Source of the DNA: Streptomyces sp. NBC_01775
GTDB lineage: Bacteria > Actinomycetota > Actinomycetes > Streptomycetales > Streptomycetaceae
Direction of reading: 5' to 3'
DNA: 64,000 bases
Assembly: GCF_035917675.1 (NCBI RefSeq)
Contig: NZ_CP109104.1
Location: 124,001 to 188,000, forward strand
The notes beneath the pieces were generated by a model. That model was not told the DNA's origin, searched no databases, and worked only from the letters and a program-made list of their open reading frames with translations. Below, piece by piece: positions 7,767-16,816 of this stretch (its first letter is position 1; each line of letters begins with the position of its first letter). Made by a program: the position numbers and the translations under genes.

Positions 7767-8423
7767 GTGGATCTCTTCTCACGCTCTTGGGCGGCATTGC
7801 GCACGGCGGTCGCCGAACTCCCGGACGAGGACTTCGCGCAGCCGTCGGGCTGTGCCGGCTGGCTCGTGCGGGACCTGGTGTGTCATCTGGTCATCGACGC
7901 TCAGGACGTTCTGATCACCCTCGTGACCCCCGCCGAGACGGAACCGACCCGCGACGCGGTGACCTACTGGAACGTCGCCGAAACGCCGCCGGCCGGCGAC
8001 GACCCGCTCGACGCGCTGATCCCCCGGCTGGCTGCCGCGTACGAGGAGCCCGGACTGCTCAAGTTCCACCTCGACGACGTCGGATCCGCCGCCGGCCGCG
8101 CCGCCGAACTCGCCGACCCCGGCCTCCGGGTCAGCACCCAGGACATGGTCCTCACCGCGGGTGACTACCTCTCCGCGTACGTCCTGGAGTGGACGCTGCA
8201 CCACCTCGACCTGGTCGCGCACCTCCCGGGGTTGGCTGAGCCGCCCGCGGAGGGGCTCGCCCGGACCCGTGAGATGCTGGGGAAGATCGCGGGGGCCGCG
8301 TTCCCCAAGTCGTTCTCCGACACGGACGCGCTGCTGGTCGGCACGGGACGGCGTGCCCCGACCGACGCGGAGAAGGCCGAACTGGGCGAGCTGGCCGCGC
8401 ACATCCCGCTCATCCTCGGGTGA
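7767..8423 (+). CDS. Maleylpyruvate isomerase / mycothiol-dependent DinB-fold protein
   Basis: 218 residues from GTG 7767. The N-terminal four-helix bundle has the motifs of mycothiol-dependent maleylpyruvate-isomerase-type enzymes: GCAGWLVRDLVCHLV (~28-42) and EWTLHHLDL (~138-146), whose His residues would bind the catalytic metal. Proteins of this fold use mycothiol as cofactor for isomerisation or thiol transfer, but the specific substrate cannot be read from sequence. It stands alone between convergent or unrelated genes. Confidence 0.8.
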   Translation: MDLFSRSWAALRTAVAELPDEDFAQPSGCAGWLVRDLVCHLVIDAQDVLITLVTPAETEPTRDAVTYWNVAETPPAGDDPLDALIPRLAAAYEEPGLLKFHLDDVGSAAGRAAELADPGLRVSTQDMVLTAGDYLSAYVLEWTLHHLDLVAHLPGLAEPPAEGLARTREMLGKIAGAAFPKSFSDTDALLVGTGRRAPTDAEKAELGELAAHIPLILG

Positions 8424-8704
8424 TCGTCCACCCGGACGTGGGCTTCGGGGTCATGTCATGTCAGGTCCGCCGCGGCAGCACCGGGCGGCGGCAAGTACGG
8501 GCGCACCTCTCTTAGTTGTGGTCGCGCCTCGCTCCGTTCCGCCTGTCAGGGGCCTCCCCGGTCAGGTGGGGGCTGTCGTGGTCACCGGGCGGCCGGGGCC
8601 GGGGTCGGCGCCGCCGTCACCGGGCCGATCCCCATGCCGATCGAGAGCCCCCGGACGGGGACGCGAGACCCCCGCAGGCAGCCGCCACCTGTCCCCCAAA
8701 AATA
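8424..8704. other. Intergenic region upstream of the iron-box locus
   Basis: GC-rich sequence with no gene I can support. It ends in an A/T-rich patch (8696-8707) directly before the iron box, as expected for a promoter. Confidence 0.5.
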
Positions 8705-8723
8705 TTAGGTCAGCCTTACCTCT
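8705..8723 (+). promoter_or_regulatory. Iron box (DmdR/IdeR-type operator)
   Basis: TTAGGTCAGCCTTACCTCT matches 14 of 19 positions of the streptomycete iron-box consensus TTAGGTTAGGCTAACCTAA, including both TTAGGT and ACCT half-sites. It lies 27 bases before the ATG of a siderophore-type ABC transporter. It would repress transcription when iron is plentiful. Confidence 0.8.
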
Positions 8724-8749
8724 CCCAATGGGGTGGAGGGGAGGGCGTC

Positions 8750-10424
8750 ATGGGTGTGGCACCACGGTGGGGCGACCTCGAACGCCCGTCCGGCCGAGCC
8801 GGTCGCTACGTCCTGCGCGGCGTCGTCGCCGGTGAGCGGCGCGATGTCGCCGTCGGCTGCGCGCTCGGCGCCGTGCACCAGATCGGCGAGGCCCTCATCC
8901 CGGTGCTGATCGGCTTCGTCGTCGACCGCGCCGTGGTCCACCCCGACGGCGCCTCGCTCGCCCGCTGGGCCCTCGTCCTCGCCGTCGTCTACGTCTTCCT
9001 CTCCGGCGGCTTCCAGCTCGGGCCCGCGCCGGCGAGCGGGCCGCCGAACGCGCTGGGCACACGCTGCGGATGCGGCTGGTGCGGCGCGTGCTCGCCCCGT
9101 ACGGCGGCGCGGCCACCGGTCGGCCGCCGGGCGCGCTGGTCACCGTCGCCACCGAGGACGCCCGCCGCGCCGGTGCCGTATCCCTGGCGCTGCCGCTCGG
9201 GTTCGCCGCGGTCGTCGGCCTGGCCGCCGGAGCCGTGCTGCTGCGCGCCTCAGTGCCGCTCGGCGTGCTGATCCTGCTGGGCACCCCGGTGCTGATGGGC
9301 CTGGGGCAACTGCTCGCGCGCCCGCTGGAGCACCGCAGCCACGTCGAACAGGAGCGCGCCGCACACGCCTCGGGCATCGCCGCCGACCTCGTCGCGGGCG
9401 TCCGGGTGCTCCAGGGCCTCGGTGCCCAGCGCGCGGCTGCCGACCGCTACCGCCGCACCAGCCGCGCCGCGCTCGGCGCGACCGTACGCGCGGCGCGCGC
9501 CGAGGCGGTCCAGACAGGTCTGATGCAGGCGCTGACCGGTGTGTTCATCGCCTGCGTCGCGCTGGTCGGTGGCCGGCTCGTGCTCTCCGGCTCGACGGCC
9601 GGGCGAGTTGGTGGCTGCCGTGGGGCTGGCCCTCTTCCTTCCGGGTCCGCTCCAGGTCATCGCGTGGGCGGGCGCCGACATCGCCCGCTCCCGTGCCTCG
9701 GCGGACCGTATCGCGACGGTGCTGTCCGCCCCCGGCGATCTTCCCGCGGCCCCCGCAGGCCCGGTCGACAGCCCTGCTGACGCGGGCTCCGCGGACGCCG
9801 GCTCGCGGGGCGGGCTACGGCTGCGCGGGCTCACCCACGGAGGGCTCGACCGCCTCGATCTTACGGTCGAGCCCGGGGAGTTCCTCGGTGTCGTGGCCAC
9901 CGAGGCGGCCCACGCGGAGGCACTCGTACACTGCCTCGCCCGGCAAGTGGACCCGGGCGCCGGGCGCCTCGAACTGGACGAGGTGCCGTTCACCGACCTG
10001 GCCCCGCGTGAGCTGCGGGCGCGCGTACTGGTCGCCGAGCACGGCGCTGACCTGTTCGCCGGATCGCTGCGGGAGAACGTCGCGGCGGCGGGCGGGGACC
10101 CCCGGACGCGGCACTGGCAGCGGCTCTGGCCGCGGCGGGTGCCGACGAGGTCGCGGCGTCCCTGGACGGCGGCGTGCACGCGCCCGTCGGCGAGCGCGGC
10201 CGGGCGTTGTCCGGCGGCCAGCGACAACGGGTCGCACTGGCACGGGCCCTGGCCGCCGGCCGGGACGTGCTGGTCGTCCACGACCCGACGACCGCCATCG
10301 ACTCCGCGACGGAGTCCCGTATCGCCGCCGGGGTCCGCGAGCTGCGCCGGGGCCGTACCACCGTGCTGGTCACCAGCAGTCCCGCGCTGCTGGCCGTCGC
10401 GGATCGCGTCGCACTGATCGTGCG
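8750..10424 (+). pseudogene. Broken ABC half-transporter (membrane domain plus ATPase), siderophore type
   Basis: Starts at ATG 8750 behind a GGAGGGGAGGG ribosome site. Three frameshifts break it: near 9030 (one base missing after GGFQLG), near 9595 (one base extra before GELVAAVGLALF) and near 10105 (one base extra in the GGDP region). The frames together give a six-helix exporter-type membrane domain, then an ATPase domain with signature ALSGGQRQRVALARAL and a degenerate Walker B (VLVVHDPTT). The Walker A region is poor (GVVATEAAHAE). The iron box and the relation to half-transporters of siderophore clusters suggest siderophore export or uptake before decay. Confidence 0.85.
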
Positions 10425-10681
10425 CGCCTACTCGTTGGAGGAGGAGCACACCGAACGGGTCGCCCGCCGCTCGCGGGAGGCGGTCGCGCTCAGCCTGCGC
10501 GGCGTCCGGCTGGTGCTCGGCTTCTACGGGCGGCTGCACGTGGCCGAATACCCGGGTCTGGTCGCCGTGCTGTGCGCGGGCTTCGTGCTGGGTGCGCGAC
10601 AACGCCGTGTCGGTGGGCACGGCGACCGCGGCGGCGCTCTACTTCCACAACCTGTTCGGGCCGGTGAACGCCGCCTTGGTG
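10425..10681 (+). pseudogene. Fragment of a second ABC half-transporter membrane domain
   Basis: The text jumps from the end of the first ATPase domain (ADRVALIV) into the middle of another membrane domain: EEEHTERVARRSREAVALSL, GFYGRLHVAEYPGLVAVL, then after a shift near 10590 NAVSVGTATAAALYFHNLFG. Its start and its ATPase domain are missing, so an internal deletion fused two tandem half-transporter genes. Confidence 0.75.
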
Positions 10682-11006
10682 CCTCGACCTCGCCCACCAG
10701 ATCGACGTGCTCGACCTCGTCGTCGACCTCGACCGGCACGAGGGCCGCACCATCGTGATGGTGCTGCACGACCTCAACCAGGCCTGCCGCTACGCCGATC
10801 ACCTGGTCGCCATGAAGGACGGCGAGATCGTCGGTGAGGGCACGCCCGACCAGGTGATCACCGCCACCTCTGTCGCGGAGGTCTTCGGGCTGAGCTGCGA
10901 GGTGACCACCGACCCGGTCGCCGGAACGCCGCTGGTGATCCCGAAGGGCCGCCACCACGGGGCCGGGGCGCAGGGGGCACGGGGACCTCGCCGCGCGAAC
11001 GCCTGA
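10682..11006 (+). pseudogene. C-terminal remnant of a FecE/FepC-type iron-siderophore ATPase
   Basis: Reads LDLAHQIDVLDLVVDLDRHE then TIVMVLHDLNQACRYADHL and MKDGEIVGEGTPDQVITATS. This is the D-loop and H-loop half of an iron-siderophore importer ATPase. Walker A, the signature motif and Walker B are absent. It begins exactly where the second half-transporter fragment breaks off, so this is a second deletion junction. A GTG or CTG inside could start a short product, but it could not hydrolyse ATP. Confidence 0.8.
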
Positions 11007-11019
11007 CCGGATGGCGCGG

Positions 11020-11135
11020 AATGCGGATACTCCTCGGGTGACGCCCTCCGGTGACGCCCTCGGGGAAGCCGGTGCGAATCCGGCGCGGACCCGCCGCTGT
11101 GACCGGCACCGACCGCGGCCTGGCCGGAAGGTCGC
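11020..11135 (+). ncRNA. Cobalamin (AdoCbl) riboswitch
   Basis: The core is recognisable: GGGAAGCCGGTGCGAATCC (11062-11080) followed by the CCCGCCGCTGTGACC block (11090-11104). This matches the conserved cobalamin aptamer pattern GGGAA-GGTGNNAATCC-CCCGCNNCTGTNA. The 3' B12-box (around 11118-11135) is less well conserved. About 180 bases further on begins an MFS transporter gene on the same strand. Upstream is the decayed ABC locus, so the riboswitch either controls the MFS gene or is an orphan left by deletion. Confidence 0.78.
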
Positions 11136-11313
11136 GCGGCACTGATCGTCGACGGTGAATCCTCTCTCATCAGACTAATTGGCTCAATGGTGTCTAAATA
11201 TTGCCCAGTTGGTCTGTGATGGTCTAAATCCCCTTACTCTGGATCGTTATCCGCCCGGCCGCTCCCCGCGTTTTGGGCCGGGTCACGACCCGCCGCACGA
11301 GAGGGGTGCCCCT

Positions 11314-12441
11314 ATGCGCGGGCTGCGCTGGGCCGCCGCTCTCGGCAACGCCGACTGGCATGTGGGCGCTCCGCTGCTGGTCGCGCTCGCAGCCGCCTGG
11401 CACACCGACATCGCCACCGTCACGGCGGGGATCGCCGCCTATCCGCTGGGACAGGGGCTCGCCCTGCCGCTGTGGGGCTGGCTGGCCGACCGCTACGGGC
11501 CCGGGCACTGTCTGCGCGCCGGACTGGCGCTGGCGACCGCGGCCTCCGTGGGTTCGGCGCTGTGTCCGGGGCCGGTGTACTGGGTTCCGCTGCGTGCCGC
11601 CGCCGGTGCGGGCTTCGCCGCCGTCACACCCTCGATCTCCCTGTTCTACGAGACGCTGCGCCCGGCAGGCGACCGGCAACGAGCCTTCGCCACCCTCACG
11701 ACCGTCACCGCGACGAGTGCGATCGCCTCCCCACTGCTCGCTGACATGGCCCTGCGGTGCGGCTCGTGGCGGCCCGCGTTCGCCGTGATCGCCGTACTCA
11801 CCGCGGTGACGGCGTGCCGGGTGAGCACCGCGCCTCCGGCAGCCGCGGTAGAAGTCACCAGCACCGAGGCACCGGCGGGGACGATGCGGACGTGGCCCTC
11901 CTCCACGTACCTGACGGTGATCGGTCTGGGCGCGGCCGAGGGCGCCGTGATGCTCGGGCTGCCCGCGCTCCTCTCCCCCGCCCTCGCCATGGCGGGCGCG
12001 GACACGTCGACCTCCGCCGTGCTGGTTCTGTACGCCACAGGCGTGCTGGTCAGCACCCTGCTCCTGCGCCGGCACGCCCGGGCATGGGGCCCGAAACGGC
12101 TTCTGGTGACCGGGGGTTGGCTGGGCGCGGCCGGTGCGGGCCTCCCGGCTGTGCTGCCGGGAGCCACCGTCTTGATGCTCTGCGCGGTACTGCTCGGCGT
12201 CGCGTGGAGCTACCTCCACACGACGTTGCAGACCTGGTTGCCCCGGCTCCTTCCCGCTCCGGCTCGCGCCCGTGCCGCCTCCCTGTTCTCCGCGGCGGCG
12301 CTGCTCGCGAGCTCGGCGGCGGTGGCGCTCACCACCTCCCTGCTCCAAGACGGCCGGCACACAGCCGTGTTCGCCACCGGCGCGGCACTGTGCGGCGCGC
12401 TCACGTGCTGGACGGTGCTCGTGGCCCGCCGGTGGACGTGA
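11314..12441 (+). CDS. MFS transporter
   Basis: 375 residues from ATG 11314, chosen because GAGAGGGG lies 8 bases upstream and the membrane helices start soon after. About 11-12 hydrophobic segments and the loop motif GWLADRYGPG between helices 2 and 3 identify the major facilitator superfamily. The protein is shorter than the usual ~400-450 residues. Substrate is unknown. A cobalamin riboswitch upstream, and an A/T-rich promoter-like patch at 11160-11245, raise the possibility of B12-related regulation, such as corrinoid or cobalt movement; that is inference. Confidence 0.82.
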   Translation: MRGLRWAAALGNADWHVGAPLLVALAAAWHTDIATVTAGIAAYPLGQGLALPLWGWLADRYGPGHCLRAGLALATAASVGSALCPGPVYWVPLRAAAGAGFAAVTPSISLFYETLRPAGDRQRAFATLTTVTATSAIASPLLADMALRCGSWRPAFAVIAVLTAVTACRVSTAPPAAAVEVTSTEAPAGTMRTWPSSTYLTVIGLGAAEGAVMLGLPALLSPALAMAGADTSTSAVLVLYATGVLVSTLLLRRHARAWGPKRLLVTGGWLGAAGAGLPAVLPGATVLMLCAVLLGVAWSYLHTTLQTWLPRLLPAPARARAASLFSAAALLASSAAVALTTSLLQDGRHTAVFATGAALCGALTCWTVLVARRWT

Positions 12442-12564
12442 CCGCCGGCCCGCTGCTCGAGGGATCCGACGACGGCCCGGAACGACAGGCGCTCGCCCCG
12501 GAGTTCGAGTCCCGCGGGCCGGGAGGGTCGGCCAACGCCCCTGTCGTGGCCGGGCAGTCCGTGG

Positions 12565-13809
12565 TCAGGCGGTGGGAGCCGGGCGGAGCCGCACCGGGAG
12601 GGTGCGGTGGCCGTTGGTTATCAGCGAAGGGATCAGCTCCAGTTCGTCCGCCGGGACCGCCAGCTCCGCCAGGGGGAAGCGGGCGAAGAGCTCCCTCAGC
12701 GCCGTGGTGGCCTCCAGGCGGGCCAGCGGAGCGCCGAGGCAGAAGTGGACGCCGTAGCCGAAGGCCAGATGCTCCGGACCCGGCGCCGTGCGGGTCAGAT
12801 CGAAGGCGTCCGCGCTCTCGCCGTGCCAGTCAGGGTGCCGGTTGGCCGCGGCGTACGAGGCCAGGATGGGTTCTCCGGACGCGATGACCTGTCCGTCGGG
12901 CAGCGGGATGTCACGGACGGCGTACCGCAGCGGCAGGTGTTTCACCGCCGACTCCAGCCGCAGGGTCTCCTCCACGACATCGTCCCAGGAGGCGCGCCCC
13001 TCCCGGACATGGGCGAGCTGGTCGGGGTGGCTCAGCAGGGCGGTGATGGCCTGGTCCAGGAGGTTGACGGTGGTCTCGTAGCCCGCGCTGATCATCAACA
13101 GCAGCGTGTCGCGCAGTTCGCTGGTCGTCAGCGCCGACTTGTCGCCTTCGTCGTCCTGCGTCGCGAGCAGCAGTGAGGTCATGTCCTCGCCGGGCTCGGC
13201 ACGCCGGGCGGCGATCATCTCCTCCAGGACGGCGTAGAGGCTGACCGTGTTGGCGGCTGCCTCCTCGGAGGTGAGGGTGGTGGAAAAGACCCCGTCGACG
13301 AGGGAGCGGAAGGCTTCGCGCTGGGCTTCGGGCACACCCATGAGATGGCTGATGACCCGGATGGGAAGCGGGTAGGCGAAACGTTCCCGCAGATCGGCCG
13401 GCTCACCGGGCGGGAGGCTCGCCAGCTCGTCCAGCAGGTCAGCGACGAGCCGCTCGACCGTCTCCTTGAGCGCGGCCACGCGCCGGGCGCTGAATGCCGG
13501 GGCGACCAGCCGCCGCAGCCGCCGGTGTTCGCTGCCGTAGGCCGTGAACATGTTGTCGACAGCGACCCACAGCGCGAGCGGCCAGCGGGAGACGGCCTCC
13601 TCGTAGCCCGGCCAGTGCTGCCGGGCGTCCTTGGAGACGTCCGGACCGGTCAGCAGCTTCTTCAAGAGCAGGGGATCGGTGACCGACCACGCCGTGACGC
13701 CGAGGATGTCCACGCGAGTGGCCGGTCCCCGCGCGCGCAACGCCTGGTGCTCGGCGTCGGGATCGGCACTGGTCGGGTCGAGGACGAGGAGGTCGGGCTG
13801 CTCGGACAC
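12565..13809 (-). CDS. Cytochrome P450
   Basis: 414 residues from GTG 13809 with GGAG eight bases upstream. Diagnostic motifs: I-helix A242-G-Y-E-T-T247, K-helix Glu281-x-x-Arg284 (ETLR) and heme-binding F350-G-Y-G-V-H-F-Cys357-L-G. It is a soluble bacterial class-I monooxygenase needing ferredoxin and reductase; neither is adjacent. The neighbouring MFS gene is convergent. There is no biosynthetic partner here, so the substrate cannot be inferred. Confidence 0.93.
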   Translation of the reverse strand: MSEQPDLLVLDPTSADPDAEHQALRARGPATRVDILGVTAWSVTDPLLLKKLLTGPDVSKDARQHWPGYEEAVSRWPLALWVAVDNMFTAYGSEHRRLRRLVAPAFSARRVAALKETVERLVADLLDELASLPPGEPADLRERFAYPLPIRVISHLMGVPEAQREAFRSLVDGVFSTTLTSEEAAANTVSLYAVLEEMIAARRAEPGEDMTSLLLATQDDEGDKSALTTSELRDTLLLMISAGYETTVNLLDQAITALLSHPDQLAHVREGRASWDDVVEETLRLESAVKHLPLRYAVRDIPLPDGQVIASGEPILASYAAANRHPDWHGESADAFDLTRTAPGPEHLAFGYGVHFCLGAPLARLEATTALRELFARFPLAELAVPADELELIPSLITNGHRTLPVRLRPAPTA

Positions 13810-14067
13810 GGGAAAATCTCCGTTTCGGCACACGGGACAGGACGGATGGCGGGGACATCGCGGGTGCTCCCCATGCCTCCGGGCAGGAGACCGGGGCGCG
13901 AGGGAAGGGCCCTTGTCGTCACGCCCGCTCATCCCCGAGCACACCTTGCATCCATGCCCCGTCGATACCAGCCGTAGGCATGGGATTACAGCTGTCCCAC
14001 GGGGCGGCCGGACCAGGGCAGGGCGGGCGTCCGGGAGACCAAGTCGGCGCGTGCGTCGGGAGGTTGT

Positions 14068-14098
14068 GCCGGGCGGCGAGGTGTGTGCGCCGCCCGGC
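14068..14098. terminator. Hairpin, probable terminator
   Basis: Perfect 11-bp inverted repeat (GCCGGGCGGCG pairing with CGCCGCCCGGC) around a 9-nt loop, in the 658-base gap between the P450 start and the protease end. It is a candidate terminator for the protease transcript about 370 bases upstream. Confidence 0.5.
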
Positions 14099-14136
14099 GT
14101 CCTGGCGTCGCGCACGAGGAGGCCAGGGGCTCCCGC

Positions 14137-14171
14137 GCCGCTGCCGGCGCCCCAAGGGTGCCGGCAGCGGC
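14137..14171. terminator. Second hairpin in the same gap
   Basis: Perfect 12-bp inverted repeat (14137-14148 with 14160-14171) and an 11-nt loop. Apart from these two hairpins I see no gene or site in 13810-14467. Confidence 0.5.
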
Positions 14172-14467
14172 CACTTCGCCGCCTCGCCGCCCGGCCGCCG
14201 CACACGCCCGCGCACTCGCCCCGTACCGGCCGGAAGCAGGAGAACGAGTACCTGCCACCGGCAGGGTGCGGCCGGCGCCGACGGATCGCCCCGGAGCGGC
14301 GGCAGGCAGGGAGGGAGCGGCCACGCAGGCTCCCGCGACGGTATCCAGCTCGCGGGGCCCCGGGGCCGCGCCCGGCCCGACGCGGCCCCGGCCCCCGTTG
14401 ACGACGACCCGACGGCCCCCGCCCACGGCCCGGTCGGACCGTGCGCAGGAGCAGGCCGAATGCGGGG

Positions 14468-15619
14468 TCAGGCCGTGTGCAGGGTCAGGCCGTAGCGGGC
14501 CAGGATCTCGTTGATCGGCTGGTACCAGGTCTCGCCTCCGCTGCCGCAGTTGCCCCAGCCGCCCGACGTCACGCCCTGGGCCTGGTCGCCGCTGATGAAG
14601 GAGCCGCCGGAGTCGCCGGGTTCGGCGCAGGCGTTTGTCTTGGTCATCTGGTGCACGGCGCCCTGGCTGTAGTTGACGGTCTCGTTCTTGGCCAGCACGC
14701 TGCCGCAGTGCCAGTGGGAGGTGGATCCCGAGCGGCAGATGGACGCGCCGATCGGCGCCTCGGCCGAGCCGCGCACCAACTGGTCGGACACCGTGCCCCA
14801 GCCCAGGACCACCGGGACCGTCCACCAGCCGCTGCCGACGCTGACCCAGGCGTAATCGTTGTCGGGGAACGAGGAGCCCTGGAAGGTACCGATGTGCGAC
14901 CTGTCCCAGCCGGAGACCGCCGCGCCGGACCCGCCACAGTGACCGGCCGTGACGAATCCACCGTGCACCGAGAAACCGATCGAGCAGCGGACGTTGCCCG
15001 TGTAGTAGGGGTCCCCTCCGACGGTTCCGGCCGCGAAGGTGCTGGGCCGGTGAGTCGTCGTCTTCACGGTGAGCGGGCCGGTGTCCCGGGCCTTGGTCAG
15101 GAAATCCTCGACCGCGCCGGTACGCCGCTGTTTGGCCAGGACCTCGACGACGATCCGGTTGGACTTCGGATCCACATGCCAGCCGGTCACGCTCCGGGGG
15201 GCTTTGAGCGCGTCGAGGCGCTTCTTGGCCGCGTCGAGCTGCTCGGCGCCGCGCTCGACGATCTTGACCTTCGCCCCGGCCGCCCGCACGGTCTCGGCCT
15301 TGCTCCGGCTGGTCAGGGCGACGGTCAGCCGGCCCGTGTCAGGCGTGAACCACGAGCCGCCGTACGACGATCCGGCAGCTCGCCGCGCCTTTCGCTCGAC
15401 GGCGGTCGCCTTCTTCTCCGCCTTCAGCCGCGCCCGGGCCTGGTCGCTGGTGAGGCCGAGGTCGCGGTGCATGGCGGAGAGCAGACCTTCGGTTGCCGGG
15501 GCTTTGCCGGCCGGCGCGGCCTCGTCCGTGGCCGAGGCGGGGATCAGCCCGGCCGTCGTCCATATTCCGGCGGCGAGGAGTGCGGACAACGCCGCGTGTA
15601 AAACCTTCGTGCGTCTCAT
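14468..15619 (-). CDS. Secreted streptogrisin-type serine protease (S1 family) with pro-domain
   Basis: 383 residues from ATG 15619; a signal peptide spans ~1-30 (ending IPASATDE). Residues ~35-195 are the alpha-lytic-protease-type pro-region, including GWHVDPKSNRIVVEV. The mature chymotrypsin-fold protease starts near residue 198. Catalytic triad: His227 (TAGHC), Asp255 (DNDYAW) and Ser337 (PGDSGGS). Cys pairs (212/228, 295/305, 331/358) are as expected. There is no C-terminal chitin-binding domain. A palindrome close to the CebR box lies 50 bases upstream of the start. Confidence 0.94.
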   Translation of the reverse strand: MRRTKVLHAALSALLAAGIWTTAGLIPASATDEAAPAGKAPATEGLLSAMHRDLGLTSDQARARLKAEKKATAVERKARRAAGSSYGGSWFTPDTGRLTVALTSRSKAETVRAAGAKVKIVERGAEQLDAAKKRLDALKAPRSVTGWHVDPKSNRIVVEVLAKQRRTGAVEDFLTKARDTGPLTVKTTTHRPSTFAAGTVGGDPYYTGNVRCSIGFSVHGGFVTAGHCGGSGAAVSGWDRSHIGTFQGSSFPDNDYAWVSVGSGWWTVPVVLGWGTVSDQLVRGSAEAPIGASICRSGSTSHWHCGSVLAKNETVNYSQGAVHQMTKTNACAEPGDSGGSFISGDQAQGVTSGGWGNCGSGGETWYQPINEILARYGLTLHTA

Positions 15620-15668
15620 GGGTTGGCCCTTCGTTGTTCCAGCTTCGTGGGGGTGGAACAGCAAAGCC

Positions 15669-15682
15669 TGGGAGCGCTCTCA
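15669..15682. promoter_or_regulatory. CebR-like (LacI-family) operator upstream of the protease
   Basis: TGGGAGCGCTCTCA differs at one position from the 14-bp CebR palindrome TGGGAGCGCTCCCA, which controls cellulose and cello-oligosaccharide genes in Streptomyces. It sits 50 bases before the protease start codon, a position suited to repression. Confidence 0.6.
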
Positions 15683-16087
15683 GGTGATGCTCGGAGCGGA
15701 GCCTAACGAAGGACCACCCACAGGTCCAGGCCAATGCGGTGCTGAATCCTCCGGCTGTCCGGGGCTCGGACGCGCAGCCGCGCCGGAGCCCAACGCGCCG
15801 CGCTCATCGGTATTGCCGAGCAGGCCCCGGCCGGGAGGGGGCCCGCTGTCCCGCTCCCGCGCCGCCGCACGAAGACGGGCCGGTCGCTTCTCGGCGCCGA
15901 CGGCATCGGAGAGACCGACGGCACCCCGATGCCATGAGGGCATGAGGAACAGCGCGTCGCGCGGGGAGAGTTGGCTCCCGGCGATCAGCCCTCGCGGTAG
16001 ACCGGAGGCCGAACGGCTTGGGCCCGCGACAGGAGCCGGGTAGGGGCCGTGGGCCGGGGCTCCTGCCGAAGGGGCGATGATCGAGGG
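15683..16087. other. Gap without recognisable gene
   Basis: This stretch lies between the divergent protease and a hypothetical gene. Long open frames exist on both strands, but they show no recognisable protein and no matched ribosome binding site. I see nothing beyond the upstream operator. Confidence 0.5.
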
Positions 16088-16477
16088 GTGGAGAAACGTA
16101 TCGACCTTGATCGGGCGGCGGCCCAGGTTGGGGCCCGGCGCCGACAGTGGGAGACCCGCGGACTGGCAGTCGGGCCACTCAGCTGGCGGGACGGGGCCGC
16201 GGAGTGGCCTCAGCCTCTGGAGCCGGACCGGTCGCGGGTGCGGGAGCCCGACTCTGTGGGGGTCCGCGTTGCCCTGCACCCGGCGTCGGAGCTGATCGTG
16301 GTGCTGTTCCAGGGCGGCTGGGCCGACGTCGACTTCGTCGCGGACTTGACGGGCTTGGACGGAGCCGACGTCGTCAGCGAGAACCCACGGGTGAGCTCAC
16401 CCACGCTGTTCGGGGAGCTGCTCGACGACTACGTGCTGCGGGCGTTCGGCGCGCCCGGGGCCGGGACTCCCGCGTGA
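16088..16477 (+). CDS. Hypothetical protein
   Basis: 129 residues from GTG 16088 behind CGAGGG. It is acidic in the C-terminal half and has the hydrophobic core pattern SELIVVLFQGGWADVDFVAD, which looks like a mixed alpha/beta cytoplasmic protein. There is no signal peptide or membrane helix. I do not recognise the family. Codon bias is normal for the organism. Confidence 0.6.
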   Translation: MEKRIDLDRAAAQVGARRRQWETRGLAVGPLSWRDGAAEWPQPLEPDRSRVREPDSVGVRVALHPASELIVVLFQGGWADVDFVADLTGLDGADVVSENPRVSSPTLFGELLDDYVLRAFGAPGAGTPA

Positions 16478-16525
16478 AGAGGAGTCGCCGCCTGAAGCCG
16501 GTGGTCAGCGAGCGCCCGCCGGTGG

Positions 16526-16696
16526 TCAGCGGGCGCCGCCGAGCAGGAGGCCCAGAACCTTGCCGACGGACTGGAGACTCGCCTGTTCCTTCTGGGTGAG
16601 AGGGGCACCGGGGTCGTCGGCGGCCACGGCTGTGCCCATGGACAGAACCGTCGCGCACATCAGGGCAGCCAGCGTGGCGGATACTCGGCGCATCAT
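16526..16696 (-). CDS. Small secreted protein
   Basis: 56 residues from ATG 16696, with GGGGAG six bases upstream; the next codon, ATG 16693, is an alternative. Residues 1-26 are a clear signal peptide (RRVSATLAALMCATVLSMG, then cleavage near AVAADD). The mature peptide is only about 30 residues, ending VGKVLGLLLGGAR, which is mildly hydrophobic and could associate with membranes or aerial hyphae. Function unknown. Confidence 0.6.
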   Translation of the reverse strand: MMRRVSATLAALMCATVLSMGTAVAADDPGAPLTQKEQASLQSVGKVLGLLLGGAR

Positions 16697-16816
16697 CAAA
16701 CACTCCCCAAGAGAGCTGGGCTGACAATCAGTCCATCCACCCTCATGTATCGCGACCCGCCCGACCTGCATCCCGCTCTTCTCGCCGGCCGGGTCCACCT
16801 CAACGGACCAGGGAGT

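Noticed and set aside
14441..15601. 386-codon plus-strand frame opposite the serine protease
   Set aside because: It mirrors the protease coding strand, has no family resemblance and no ribosome site.
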